Below are positions 15,823 to 25,049 of a DNA stretch of 64,000 nt, one piece after another. The notes under the pieces are model-generated. The model ran no database searches. It was not told where the DNA came from and saw only the letters and a list, made by a program, of their open reading frames with translations. Source of the DNA: RBG-13-68-16 sp041494245 (GTDB lineage: Bacteria > Acidobacteriota > Thermoanaerobaculia > Thermoanaerobaculales > Thermoanaerobaculaceae). The position numbers were made by a program, and so were the translations under genes. How positions within the stretch are numbered: position 1 is the stretch's first letter; the number at the start of each line of letters is the position of its first letter. The stretch lies in assembly GCA_041494245.1 (NCBI GenBank), contig JBGQAK010000006.1, positions 162,219 to 226,218 on the forward strand, read 5' to 3'.

Positions 15823-18800
15823 ATGAGAAACGCAGTGCACCAACTCAACAGGGGCCTGGCGATCGCTGTGGTCGTGTGCGGGCTGCTCGGGTTCGCGGCG
15901 ACCGCTGCCATGGCCTCCAACCCGGTCGATGTGACGGTCGCCGTCACGGGCACGCCGGCGTTCGGCGCCACCGTCACGGCGAAGGCCACGATCACCATCA
16001 ACGACAGCTCGGCGCTGCAGAGCATGAGCTGGGCGCAGACCGGTGGCGCGACCGCGACGCTGTCCGGGACCACGACCGACACCGTCACGGCGGTCCTCGC
16101 GGGGAGGAGCGCGTACCGCGCGGCGCTCATCCATGCACTCAGCGAGCCGCCGATCACGGCGGCGCAGTATCCAGCTTACGTCCCACCTCCGCCGGCGGAG
16201 TTCCCCGGCGGGCTGCAGAATCGCTTCGGTGTGGTCGGGGTCAGCAACCTCGCCCTCGAGGAGGGCGGCGCCGTCACGCTGACGGTCACCGTCAAGACCT
16301 CCTCCGGGACCTACACGGGGAAGGGCGTCATCGCGACGCCGCTGCCGTGGGGAACCAGCATCGGCGTGCGGAACGTGCCGGTTCTCATCCCGGTCATCGT
16401 GCACGGGAAGACTCAGGCATCGTACAACTGGGCGATGACCGTGCCGTCGGGCTCGAGCGCGACGTTGACCGATCCCACCTCCCAGAGCCCTGAGTTCACT
16501 CCGGACGTCCCGGGGACGTACACGCTCACCGTGACTGACCTGGCCGGCGGCTCGCCGGTCAGCATCCCGGTGTTTGCCGGCCTGTGGCGCGGGGTGATCG
16601 TGGGGCAGGACGCGAACAGCCACCCCAAGACCGATACCGCCTGCACCGGCTGCCATGCGGTCGGGACGACGCTCGATGTCTTCACTCCATGGGCGAAGTC
16701 TGGACATGCCGAGATCTTCACCCAGAACGTGAACACTCCCAACGGGCACTACGGCACGAGCTGCCTATCCTGCCACACCGTCGGGTACAACACGGGGGTG
16801 AGCAACAACGGCATCGACGATCAGTCCGACTGGACGGCGTTCCTCGCCACCAACCTCCTGACGCACGGCGACCCCACGAACTGGACGAACATCCTGGCCC
16901 AGTTCCCGAAGACCGCCAAGCTGGCCAACATCCAGTGCGAGAACTGCCACGGACCGCAGACCAGCGACGCCCACTTCAGGGGGGACCCGCGTGTGACGCT
17001 CTCGTCGGACGTGTGCGGCTCATGCCACGGCGAGCCGACGCGTCACGGCCGCTTCCAGCAGTGGCAGATCTCCGCCCACGCCAACTACGACGCCGCCGTC
17101 TCCGAGGGCATGACCGGCGGCTGCGCGGTCTGCCATACCGCCAACGGCTTCCTCGCGTGGGGAGATTCGGGCTACACCGCGTCGACCGTTGCGGTCACGT
17201 GGACCGCGGATCAGATCCACCCGCAGACCTGCCAGACCTGCCACGACCCACACGCGGTCGGCACGACCTCCGGTAGCCCGGCCACCGACGCGCCGATGCG
17301 CATCAGCGGCAGTACGCCGCTGCTGATGGCGGGGTTCACGGCCACCAACGTCGGGCGGGGCGCCATCTGCATGACCTGCCACAACGGCCGCCGCGGCCTG
17401 CGCAACGACAGCAACTTCAAGGTCTCCGACGCCGCACGCGCGCCGCACGTCGGTCCTCAAGCGGACGTCGTGATGGGGCAGAACTTCTACCTCGTCGACC
17501 TGGGCGCCCCGGGCTACCACGCTCGCGTGCAAGACACCTGCGTGACCTGCCACATGGCCAAGACCCCGCCACCTGCCGCACTCTCGAACGCCGGGGGCGG
17601 CACGAACCACACCTTCTACGCCTCCAAGGAAATCTGCTCAACCTGCCACGCCACCATCACGGCGGACGACGTGCAGGGCCCGGTCGAGGCCAAGCTCGAG
17701 ACCCTCACGCAGGCCATCAACAAGGCCTTGTTCGACCTCGTCAAGGCGCAGCTCGCGCTCGGAAACAAGATCGATGTCGGCGGCCTGAAGACGCTGGCCA
17801 GCGCCGGCGATTTCACCAAGGTCGAGTTCGCCGAGTCGCACGGGTCCCAGGGGATGACGGTCACGCTGTCCGACGCCACCACCGTGGGCCCGGTCGCCAT
17901 GACCGCGGTCAAGGTCGTGCCGCCGACCGGCTCGCCGGTGTTGCTGTACACCGTCGCCGACCCGACGATTCCGAAGGCGGCATGGAACATGCTGATGATC
18001 GAGAGCGACAAGAGCGAGGGCGTTCACAACCCCGGTCTCGTGAACCGCGTCCTCGACGTGTCGATCTACGCGCTCCAGCACCCGACCGGGACGGCGGGAG
18101 GCTACGTCGATCCGAGCATCGGCGGCGGACCCGGCAACAACGCCGGCGCGGTCTCTTGCACCACGTCGTACGTCTACTGGACGGAGATCGCCACCCGGGC
18201 GCCGGGCTACGGCAGCAGCCAGTGGCGGACCGACATGGTCGCCTTGAACCTGGCCTCGAGCCCGGCCGCGCTGCGCTTCGTCCTCCACACGAGCACCGGC
18301 AACTTCGAGACCACCGGGACCGTGCCGGCATCCGGACAGGGGGTGTTCGCGGACATCGTTGGCACGCTCGGCGTCCAGACCAAGGGCGCGCTCGAGATCT
18401 GCTCCGACAAGCCCCTCCTGGTCAGCGGCCGGAACCTCAACCAGGGCGACCCGGGAACGTTCGGCCAGTTCATCGACGGTCACGTCGGCAACCTCGGGAT
18501 GTCCGCCGGGCAGTTCGCGCAGCTGATCGGGCTCCGTCAGCAGACAGGGAAGTACCGCACCAACATCGGCGTGGCGAACGGCGGCACAGCGGCCGCGCAG
18601 GTCGCCATCACGCTCTATGACAACACCGGCAGCACGCTGACGACGTACAACCTGACAATCCCGGCCGGGCAGGTGGTCCAGGACCTCATCCCGTTCGAGG
18701 CACGCGCCAAGATGCCGGACGTCGGCTGGGGTTTTGCCACCGTGAAGGTCCTCTCCGGCTCCAACGTCATGACCTCGGCGTCGGTGGTGGATGCGGTCAC

Positions 18801-18834
18801 CAACGACCCGAGCTACGTCCCGGCGAAGCGGTAG
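15823..18834 (+). CDS. Large exported nonaheme c-type cytochrome with C-terminal exoprotein domain
   Basis: The 1003-residue protein has a signal peptide (about 1-31), an Ig-like beta region (33-270), and nine CXXCH motifs between about 274 and 609: CTGCH, CLSCH, CENCH, CGSCH, CAVCH, CQTCH, CMTCH, CVTCH and CSTCH. The last 390 residues lack heme sites. From about 780 they contain SYVYWTEIATRAPGYGSSQW and RTDMVALNLAS, resembling a beta-sandwich domain that I associate with acidobacterial exoproteins. The substrate is unknown. It may be an electron carrier beyond the outer membrane. AAGGAGGGT precedes the ATG, and a strong terminator follows. Its own promoter separates it from the conduit operon. 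Confidence 0.85.
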   Translation: MRNAVHQLNRGLAIAVVVCGLLGFAATAAMASNPVDVTVAVTGTPAFGATVTAKATITINDSSALQSMSWAQTGGATATLSGTTTDTVTAVLAGRSAYRAALIHALSEPPITAAQYPAYVPPPPAEFPGGLQNRFGVVGVSNLALEEGGAVTLTVTVKTSSGTYTGKGVIATPLPWGTSIGVRNVPVLIPVIVHGKTQASYNWAMTVPSGSSATLTDPTSQSPEFTPDVPGTYTLTVTDLAGGSPVSIPVFAGLWRGVIVGQDANSHPKTDTACTGCHAVGTTLDVFTPWAKSGHAEIFTQNVNTPNGHYGTSCLSCHTVGYNTGVSNNGIDDQSDWTAFLATNLLTHGDPTNWTNILAQFPKTAKLANIQCENCHGPQTSDAHFRGDPRVTLSSDVCGSCHGEPTRHGRFQQWQISAHANYDAAVSEGMTGGCAVCHTANGFLAWGDSGYTASTVAVTWTADQIHPQTCQTCHDPHAVGTTSGSPATDAPMRISGSTPLLMAGFTATNVGRGAICMTCHNGRRGLRNDSNFKVSDAARAPHVGPQADVVMGQNFYLVDLGAPGYHARVQDTCVTCHMAKTPPPAALSNAGGGTNHTFYASKEICSTCHATITADDVQGPVEAKLETLTQAINKALFDLVKAQLALGNKIDVGGLKTLASAGDFTKVEFAESHGSQGMTVTLSDATTVGPVAMTAVKVVPPTGSPVLLYTVADPTIPKAAWNMLMIESDKSEGVHNPGLVNRVLDVSIYALQHPTGTAGGYVDPSIGGGPGNNAGAVSCTTSYVYWTEIATRAPGYGSSQWRTDMVALNLASSPAALRFVLHTSTGNFETTGTVPASGQGVFADIVGTLGVQTKGALEICSDKPLLVSGRNLNQGDPGTFGQFIDGHVGNLGMSAGQFAQLIGLRQQTGKYRTNIGVANGGTAAAQVAITLYDNTGSTLTTYNLTIPAGQVVQDLIPFEARAKMPDVGWGFATVKVLSGSNVMTSASVVDAVTNDPSYVPAKR

Positions 18835-18860
18835 CAGCAGTCCGCGGAAGCGGGAACCAC

Positions 18861-18892
18861 GGGCGGCAGCGCGAGCTGCCGCCCTTTTTTTT
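18861..18892 (+). terminator. Intrinsic terminator of the nonaheme gene
   Basis: A perfect 10-bp stem GGGCGGCAGC/GCTGCCGCCC with a GCGA loop is followed by eight T. This is the clearest terminator in the window. Confidence 0.92.
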
Positions 18893-19067
18893 GTGCCTCC
18901 GCCACGGGGGTCCGCCCCGCGGGAAAGCTGGAGCTGCTGTTCGGGCGACCGGGTGAAGCCTGGGGTGAAGGACACAGCGGGGAACCCTCATCAGCGGCGA
19001 TCCGGCGCCGCCATCTATCCTGATCGGGGGCTTGACAATAATTAAGAGTAAGATCATCATAAACGTC

Positions 19068-19454
19068 ATGAACTCGAGCGACGTCTACCGGCTGGAGGCG
19101 CTGCTGGAACTGGCGGGGGCGTACCCGGGATCGCTCACCGCGCGTGAGGTAGCTCGACGCCGCGACATTCCGGGCACATTCCTGGCCCGCCTCCTGGGGG
19201 AGTTGGCCCGCGACGAGGTCGTGGTCACCGCGCGCGGGCCCCGGGGGGGCGTCCGCCTCGGACCGCCGCCGGAGGAGATCCGCCTCGGGCCCGTGCTGCG
19301 CCCCGAGCCAGCGACGGAGATTGGGGGTGCGGCGGTGCGATGGCTCGCGGGCCGGCTCGCCGAGGCGCAGGCGCGCTCGGTCGCGCCGCTGAACCTCGCC
19401 GCTCTCCTGAAGGTGGAGAGGGCACACGAAGCGTCTCCCGGCTACGAGATCTAG
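19068..19454 (+). CDS. Rrf2-family transcriptional regulator
   Basis: This 128-residue protein begins with a winged helix of Rrf2 type: YRLEALLELAGAYPGSLTAR, EVARRRDIPGTFLARLLGEL and the wing VVTARGPRGGVRLG. The three-cysteine cluster that binds Fe-S in IscR is absent, so it may resemble CymR, which controls cysteine genes and can contact CysK. It sits nine bases before cysK, which supports that role. No ribosome binding site precedes ATG 19068. TTGACA at 19032-19037 would place the transcript start near the ATG, so the message may be leaderless. Confidence 0.75.
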   Translation: MNSSDVYRLEALLELAGAYPGSLTAREVARRRDIPGTFLARLLGELARDEVVVTARGPRGGVRLGPPPEEIRLGPVLRPEPATEIGGAAVRWLAGRLAEAQARSVAPLNLAALLKVERAHEASPGYEI

Positions 19455-19463
19455 GAGGATCGC

Positions 19464-20396
19464 ATGCGCATCGCAAAGGACATCACCAAGCTCATCGGCA
19501 ACACGCCGCTTGTGAAGTTGAATCGGGTCACCGAGGGGTGCGCCGCCACGGTGGCCGCGAAGCTGGAGTTCTTCAATCCAGCCCACTCCGTGAAGGACCG
19601 CATCGGCATATCGATGGTCGAGGCGATGGAGCGGGATGGGAAGCTCGTCCCGGGGAAGTCGGTGATCGTCGAGCCGACCTCGGGCAACACAGGCATCGCG
19701 CTCGCCATGGTGGCGGCGGCCAAGGGCTACCGGTGCGTGATCGCGATGCCCGAGAGCGTCTCGCTCGAGCGCCGCAAGGTGCTCAAGCTGCTCGGGGCCG
19801 AGCTGATCCTCACCCCCGCATCGGAGGGGATGAAGGGCGCCATCCGGCGCGCCGTCGAACTGGTGGCCGAGATCCCCGGAGCGGTGATGCCGCAGCAGTT
19901 CGAGAACCCCGCCAACCCGGCGATCCACGAGGCCACCACGGCGGAGGAGCTGTGGCGGGACACCGACGGGGGCATGGACATCTTCGTGGCCGGTGTCGGC
20001 ACCGGCGGCACGCTCACCGGCGTGGGGAGGGTGTGGAAGGCGCGCAAGCCCGCGCTGCGCATCGTTGCGGTGGAGCCCGTGCACTCCGCCGTGATCTCGG
20101 GCGGGCAGCCGGGGCCCCACAAGATCCAGGGGCTCGGCGCCGGCTTCATCCCCGCCAACCTGGACACCCGGTTCATCGACGAGGTGGTGCAGGTGAGCAA
20201 CGACGAGTCGTTCGCCATGGCGCGCCGCCTGGCAAAGGAGGAGGGGATCCTCGGCGGCATCTCCTCGGGGGCGGCGGCGCACGCCGCGCTCTCGGTCGCG
20301 CGCCGCCCGGAGAACGCCGGCAAGCTCGTAGTGTTTGTCGTCCCCTCGACCTCGGAGCGGTACATCTCCACCGACCTCTTCGCCGGCCTCGACTGA
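19464..20396 (+). CDS. cysK: O-acetylserine sulfhydrylase (cysteine synthase A)
   Basis: This 310-residue PLP enzyme makes cysteine from O-acetylserine and sulfide. The PLP lysine is in NPAHSVKDRIG (about residue 43). EPTSGNTGIALAMVAAAKGY and GVGTGGTLTGVGR bind the cofactor phosphate and substrate, and ISSGAAAHAAL closes the site. Length is normal. AGGAGG lies directly before the ATG. It is probably transcribed with the upstream Rrf2 gene. Confidence 0.92.
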   Translation: MRIAKDITKLIGNTPLVKLNRVTEGCAATVAAKLEFFNPAHSVKDRIGISMVEAMERDGKLVPGKSVIVEPTSGNTGIALAMVAAAKGYRCVIAMPESVSLERRKVLKLLGAELILTPASEGMKGAIRRAVELVAEIPGAVMPQQFENPANPAIHEATTAEELWRDTDGGMDIFVAGVGTGGTLTGVGRVWKARKPALRIVAVEPVHSAVISGGQPGPHKIQGLGAGFIPANLDTRFIDEVVQVSNDESFAMARRLAKEEGILGGISSGAAAHAALSVARRPENAGKLVVFVVPSTSERYISTDLFAGLD

Positions 20397-20468
20397 GCGC
20401 GGTTCCAAGGGCGACAAAGAAACACCCCGAGCCCTCCGGCCGCGACACCGCCCTCCCACCCGGCCGCG

Positions 20469-21524
20469 CTACGGCAGGGGGAGGTCGGACCGCCCGGCGG
20501 ACAGGTGGTCGAGCGGCTCGAAGTTGACGATCGCGGAGCGCGCGACGCCCGCCTGCGCGGCGAGCGCCACCGCGGTCGCGTCGAACGTCAGGTGGCGCGG
20601 GTGGTGGGCATCCGAGGCGAGCAGGAAGCGGCACCCGGCCTCCCGCGCGAGGCCGAGCAGCGTGGGATCGAGGTCCTGCCGGCGCGGGAAGCCGTTGACC
20701 TCGAGCAGCACCCCGGCGGCGGCAGCGGCCGCGAACACCACCTCCCAGTTGGCACGCACCCCCGCACGGCGCGCGAACAGCCGTCCGCGCGGATGCGCCA
20801 GCGCCCACACGCCCGGCTCCTCGAGCGCCCTCAGCAGGCGGCCGGTCTGGTCGCGACGCTCGGCGAGCTCCGTGTGGACGGCCGCCAGGAGCAGGACACC
20901 GGCGCGGGCCCCCCGCGGCACGTCCAGCCGCCCGTCCTCCAGGATCTCCACCTCGAGCCCCTGCATCAGCCACAGCTCCTCGCCGTGACGCCGGTTCCAA
21001 CCCGCCACCGCCCGCCGCTGCAGCGCGACGCCCTCGTCGTCCAGCCCGTTCACGCACGCGAGGCCCCTGGTGTGGTCGGCCACCACCGCCCACGCCGCGC
21101 CCCTGCGCACGCACGCGCGGGCCATCGCATCCAGCGTGGCGGCGCCGTCGGAGGCGCGCGTGTGCCAGTGCACGGCGCCGCGGAGCTGGCCGGGGTCCAG
21201 AGTGCGATGCTCCGCCACCACGCGGCTGGCCTCGGCGGCGGTGAGGAACCCCTCTCGGGTCGGGGTGCCGCGCAGGCGGTGCGGGCCGGCCAGTCGGTGC
21301 GCGGCGGCCGCCAGCGCGTCGCGCCCGCGGCACGCGCGCAGCATCGCCACCGTGGGAAGCACCTCGAGCGGGATGGTCTCGGGGAGCCGCCGCACGCCCT
21401 CCAGCTCGCGCGGGTGGTCGAAGACCGCGTACGCCGCCCGCAGCAGGCCCAGCTGCAGCTCTCCATGGGGGTGGCTCTCGGCGAGCACGAAGAGCGCCTC
21501 CGAAAGCTCCGCGTTGGTCACCAC
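20469..21524 (-). CDS. PHP-domain phosphoesterase, PolX-like
   Basis: This 351-residue protein has a PHP metal site from about residue 120: GAVHWHTRASDGAATLDAMA, VVADHTRGL, GLEVEIL, LAHPRGR and FLLASDAHHPRHL supply the histidine and aspartate ligands. The first 115 residues contain helix-hairpin-helix-like segments (LEGVRRLPETIPLEVLPTVA), as in the C-terminal half of bacterial PolX, but the polymerase core is missing. It may be a stand-alone 3'-5' exonuclease or phosphatase. It is convergent with cysK and divergent from polA. Confidence 0.75.
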   Translation of the reverse strand: MVTNAELSEALFVLAESHPHGELQLGLLRAAYAVFDHPRELEGVRRLPETIPLEVLPTVAMLRACRGRDALAAAAHRLAGPHRLRGTPTREGFLTAAEASRVVAEHRTLDPGQLRGAVHWHTRASDGAATLDAMARACVRRGAAWAVVADHTRGLACVNGLDDEGVALQRRAVAGWNRRHGEELWLMQGLEVEILEDGRLDVPRGARAGVLLLAAVHTELAERRDQTGRLLRALEEPGVWALAHPRGRLFARRAGVRANWEVVFAAAAAAGVLLEVNGFPRRQDLDPTLLGLAREAGCRFLLASDAHHPRHLTFDATAVALAAQAGVARSAIVNFEPLDHLSAGRSDLPLP

Positions 21525-21644
21525 AAGCGGAGCCTACCCCATCCGAACGCAACCGTGCGGTGCCCGTTCGCAACGATCGCCAAGCGTTGCCCATGGCTCT
21601 CGCACGGTGCCTTGCCCTGGTCCGCCGCGTGCTATCGTTCGCCC

Positions 21645-24164
21645 ATGCCGCGGCTTCTCCTGGTGGACGGGCACTCCAACCTGTACCGTGCCTTCTACGC
21701 CATCCGCTCGCCGCTCGCGGCGCCCGACGGCACCCCGACCGGAGCGGCCTACGGTTTCCTTCGCATGCAGCACAAGATGCTCCGCGAGCTCGAGCCCACC
21801 CACGTCGCGGTGGCGTTCGATGTCGGCAAGGAGACCTTCCGCACGCGCCTCTTCGAGCGCTACAAGGCGCACCGCCCGCCCATGCCGGACGACCTGCAGG
21901 TGCAGATCCCGCTCACCCAGGAGGCGCTCGCCCTGCTCGGGGTCACGGTGTTCACCGAGCCCGACGTGGAGGCCGACGACGTCATCGGCACGATCGCCGA
22001 GCGCGCCGCGGCGTCGGGGTTCGACGTCGTGATCGCCTCCACCGACAAGGACCTCATGCAGCTTGTGCGCGACCCGTCGGTGAAGATGTGGCACACACGT
22101 CTCGAGCGCCTTCTGGACGAGCGTGGGGTGGAGGAGGTCTTCGGGGTTCCCCCGGCCAAGGTGGGCGAGGTGTTGACGCTGATGGGCGACAGCTCGGACA
22201 ACATCCCGGGGTGCCCGGGGATCGGCGAGAAGGGCGCCAAGGAGTTGATCTCGAAGTGGGGCACCGTGGACGCCGTCTACGAACACCTCGAGGAGGTGAC
22301 GCCTCCGCGCGCCCGCAAGGCCCTGACCGAGAACCGCGAGGTGGTGGAGCTCTCACGCCAGCTCGTCCGCATCCGGACCGACCTTGCGATCAAGGAGACG
22401 CTCGAGGGGCTGGCGCGCCGCCCCCCCCAGCTGCCCAAGCTCGCCGAGTTCTACCGCCGGGTCGGGTTCACCTCCCTCCTGGCGGAGATCGAGCCCAAGG
22501 GCGGGGGAGCGCCGGCCCCGGCGGCGGCCCGGGAGGTTTCCCTCGACGAGATCGCCACGCTGCTCGCCAAGCCTGGGGCGGCGGTCGCGTTTGCCGGGGA
22601 CCGCCTCGCGGCGGCAGCCGGAGAGGAGCTCGCCGTGGCCCTGGCGCCGCCCGAGGAGATCGCGCGGGCGCTGTCGCCCCGCCTCGGCGGCCTCTGGTGC
22701 CACGACGCCAAGGGGCTGATCGCGGCGATCCGCGATGCCGGCGGTGCTCCCGCGGCCGTGCCGCGCGACGCCATGCTAGCGGGCTACCTGCTCGCCCCGG
22801 GGGAGAGCATGGAGCTCCCCGCGCTGTGCCGCCGCCTCTCGGTCGCCCTTCCCGCCAACGAGAGCGTCGAGGAGAGGGCCCGCGCGGTGGCGGCGTTGGC
22901 CCCCACCCTCGCCAAGCGCCTGAAGGGGGAGAAGCTCGTGGAGGTCCTCGAGACCCTCGAGCTTCCGCTCGTGCCGGTGCTCGAGGAGATGGAGCGCCAC
23001 GGCATCCGTCTCGACATGGCGGTGCTCGAGGAGCTCTCGCGGCGGTTGTCCTCCTCCCTGGCCGAGCTCGAGCGGGAGATCCACGCCGAGGCGGGCGGCA
23101 GCTTCAACATCAACTCACCCCAGCAGCTCGCCGAGGTGCTGTTCGAGCGCCGCGGCCTCCCCGTGCTGCGCCGCACTGCCAAGACCAAAGCCCCGTCCAC
23201 CGACGCGGACGTGCTGGCGGAGCTGCAGGCCCGTGGGCACCGCCTGCCGTCGCTGCTGCTGGAGTACCGCGAGCAGTCCAAGCTCAAGTCCACCTACGTG
23301 GATGCGCTTCCCAAGCAGGTCGGCACGGACGGCCGCGTGCACACCCGCTTCAACCAGGCGGTGGCCGCGACCGGACGGCTTTCCTCCTCCGACCCCAACC
23401 TGCAGAACATCCCGGTGCGCACGGAGATGGGGCGCGAGGTACGGCGCGCCTTCGTGGCCGATGAGGGGCACGTGCTGCTAGCGGCCGACTACTCGCAGAT
23501 CGAGCTGAGGGTGCTCGCGCACCTCTCCCAGGACCCCGCCCTGGAGCAGGCGTTCGAACGGGGGGACGACATCCACCGCGCCACCGCCGCGCTCGTCTTC
23601 GGGGTCTCGCCCGAGCTGGTCGGGCCGGACCAGCGGCGCGCCGCCAAGACCATCAACTTCGGCCTCATCTACGGCATGGGTGCCTACGCGCTGGCGCGCG
23701 AGCTCGGAGTCACCAACGCAGAGGCGCAGAAGTTCATCGAGGCCTACTTCGCGCGCCTCCCCAAGGTGCGCGAGTACCTGGACTCCACGAAGGAGCAGGC
23801 CCGCTCCACCGGTAAGGTGACCACGCTGTTCGGGCGCGTGCGCTGGATCGCGGGCCTCGATTCGACCAACAGCCAGGTGCGGGGTAACGCCGAGCGCCAG
23901 GCGATCAACGCCCCGGTGCAGGGCACCGCCGCCGATCTCATGAAGCTCGCGATGATCCGCCTGCACGCGGCGCTCGCCGAACACGCCCTCCCCGCACGGT
24001 TGCTGCTGCAGGTGCACGACGAGCTCGTGCTCGAGGTCGCCTCCAAGGCGGCGTCCAAGGCGGCAGCCCTCGCCAAAGACGTCATGGAGGGAGTCGCTTG
24101 CCTGCGGGTCCCGCTCAAGGTGGACATCGGGACGGGGCTCTCCTGGGCGTCCACGAAAGGGTAA
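21645..24164 (+). CDS. polA: DNA polymerase I
   Basis: At 839 residues it has a 5' nuclease domain (1-290, LLVDGHSNLYRAFYA, ASTDKDLMQLV, GDSSDNIPG), a middle domain (about 290-450) and the polymerase domain with SDPNLQNIPVRTE, LLAADYSQIELRVLAHLS, RRAAKTINFGLIYGMGAYAL and the catalytic VHDELV. In the middle domain the acidic proofreading residues of E. coli Pol I are not visible (VAFAGDRLA instead of an FDTE-type motif), so 3'-5' proofreading is probably absent, as in Taq polymerase. No Shine-Dalgarno precedes the ATG; TATCGT six bases upstream could mean a leaderless message. Confidence 0.95.
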   Translation: MPRLLLVDGHSNLYRAFYAIRSPLAAPDGTPTGAAYGFLRMQHKMLRELEPTHVAVAFDVGKETFRTRLFERYKAHRPPMPDDLQVQIPLTQEALALLGVTVFTEPDVEADDVIGTIAERAAASGFDVVIASTDKDLMQLVRDPSVKMWHTRLERLLDERGVEEVFGVPPAKVGEVLTLMGDSSDNIPGCPGIGEKGAKELISKWGTVDAVYEHLEEVTPPRARKALTENREVVELSRQLVRIRTDLAIKETLEGLARRPPQLPKLAEFYRRVGFTSLLAEIEPKGGGAPAPAAAREVSLDEIATLLAKPGAAVAFAGDRLAAAAGEELAVALAPPEEIARALSPRLGGLWCHDAKGLIAAIRDAGGAPAAVPRDAMLAGYLLAPGESMELPALCRRLSVALPANESVEERARAVAALAPTLAKRLKGEKLVEVLETLELPLVPVLEEMERHGIRLDMAVLEELSRRLSSSLAELEREIHAEAGGSFNINSPQQLAEVLFERRGLPVLRRTAKTKAPSTDADVLAELQARGHRLPSLLLEYREQSKLKSTYVDALPKQVGTDGRVHTRFNQAVAATGRLSSSDPNLQNIPVRTEMGREVRRAFVADEGHVLLAADYSQIELRVLAHLSQDPALEQAFERGDDIHRATAALVFGVSPELVGPDQRRAAKTINFGLIYGMGAYALARELGVTNAEAQKFIEAYFARLPKVREYLDSTKEQARSTGKVTTLFGRVRWIAGLDSTNSQVRGNAERQAINAPVQGTAADLMKLAMIRLHAALAEHALPARLLLQVHDELVLEVASKAASKAAALAKDVMEGVACLRVPLKVDIGTGLSWASTKG

Positions 24165-24173
24165 GATGCTGCC

Positions 24174-25049
24174 ATGCGTCCCCTCCTGGCCGTCGCCTTC
24201 GCGCTGCTGAGCATCCCCGTCCTGGCGCAGAAGCCGTGGGAGACGAAGGTGGATCTCCCGGTGCCGGTGCCGCTCCAGCTGCCGTCGGTGCCGCCCACCA
24301 ACCCGTTCACCGCCTCCCTCGTTTCGCCGCCGGCACCGGTGGCGACCCCGCTCCGGGAGAAGTTCTCCGACACCTTCACCGTGGTGGCCTCCGTCTACGT
24401 CACCGGCGAAGGGGAAGCGCGCCGCGTGATCTTCACCCGCCTGCCATGGCCGAGCCTGGCGAACGACCTGAGGCCGCAGCTCGCCGAGCTGAACTTCACG
24501 CCGGCACGCGCCTCCGGGGCCGCGGTCCCGGTCTGGGTTCCCCTGGCCATCGACCTGAAGGGGCGGGTGGCGGAGGGGCGCGTGTCCAGGATCCAGGGGA
24601 GCGGCCCCGTGCCTGGGACACCGCCCTCACCGGAGCCGGCCGCGGTCCCCGCGCCCGACGCGCGCGACCTCGAGCTCCCCGCGACGGCGCTCGATAAGGT
24701 GGACCAGATGGCCAACCCCAAGCGGCCTCCCCGCATCCGTGCCGACCGCCGCGCCTGGCGCCAATCGGTGCGCCTGCTCGCGGAGGTCTCCCCCGAGGGG
24801 CGCTGTCAGCGCGTCGTCTTCCTGGTGTGCCCGGAGGGGTTGCGCCCGTGGTTACTCGCCTCGATGGCCTCGTGGACGTTCCGCCCGGGCGTCGGCCAGG
24901 CGGGGCCCGTCACGGCCTGGGTGCAGCTGGACGGGGAGATCGAGCTGGAGGTCGGCGCTCTCGTGTCCGACTCGCTGCGGGTCACACGGCAGGTGGCGTT
25001 CCCGCCCGCGGCCGCACCATCCGCCGCCGGTCGCCCTCCCGGCGCGTGA
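24174..25049 (+). CDS. Secreted protein with two TonB-C-like repeats
   Basis: The 291-residue protein has a signal peptide (MRPLLAVAFALLSIPVLA) and two similar halves. Each half has a strand ending in a WTFRPG or LNFTPA motif followed by PVWVPLAIDLKG or TAWVQLDGEIEL, as in TonB C-terminal domains, where 'F.PA..G..V' is common. No TonB membrane anchor is seen. It starts ten bases after polA. Its 3' end overlaps the convergent selB gene by 68 bases. The function is unknown. Confidence 0.55.
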   Translation: MRPLLAVAFALLSIPVLAQKPWETKVDLPVPVPLQLPSVPPTNPFTASLVSPPAPVATPLREKFSDTFTVVASVYVTGEGEARRVIFTRLPWPSLANDLRPQLAELNFTPARASGAAVPVWVPLAIDLKGRVAEGRVSRIQGSGPVPGTPPSPEPAAVPAPDARDLELPATALDKVDQMANPKRPPRIRADRRAWRQSVRLLAEVSPEGRCQRVVFLVCPEGLRPWLLASMASWTFRPGVGQAGPVTAWVQLDGEIELEVGALVSDSLRVTRQVAFPPAAAPSAAGRPPGA

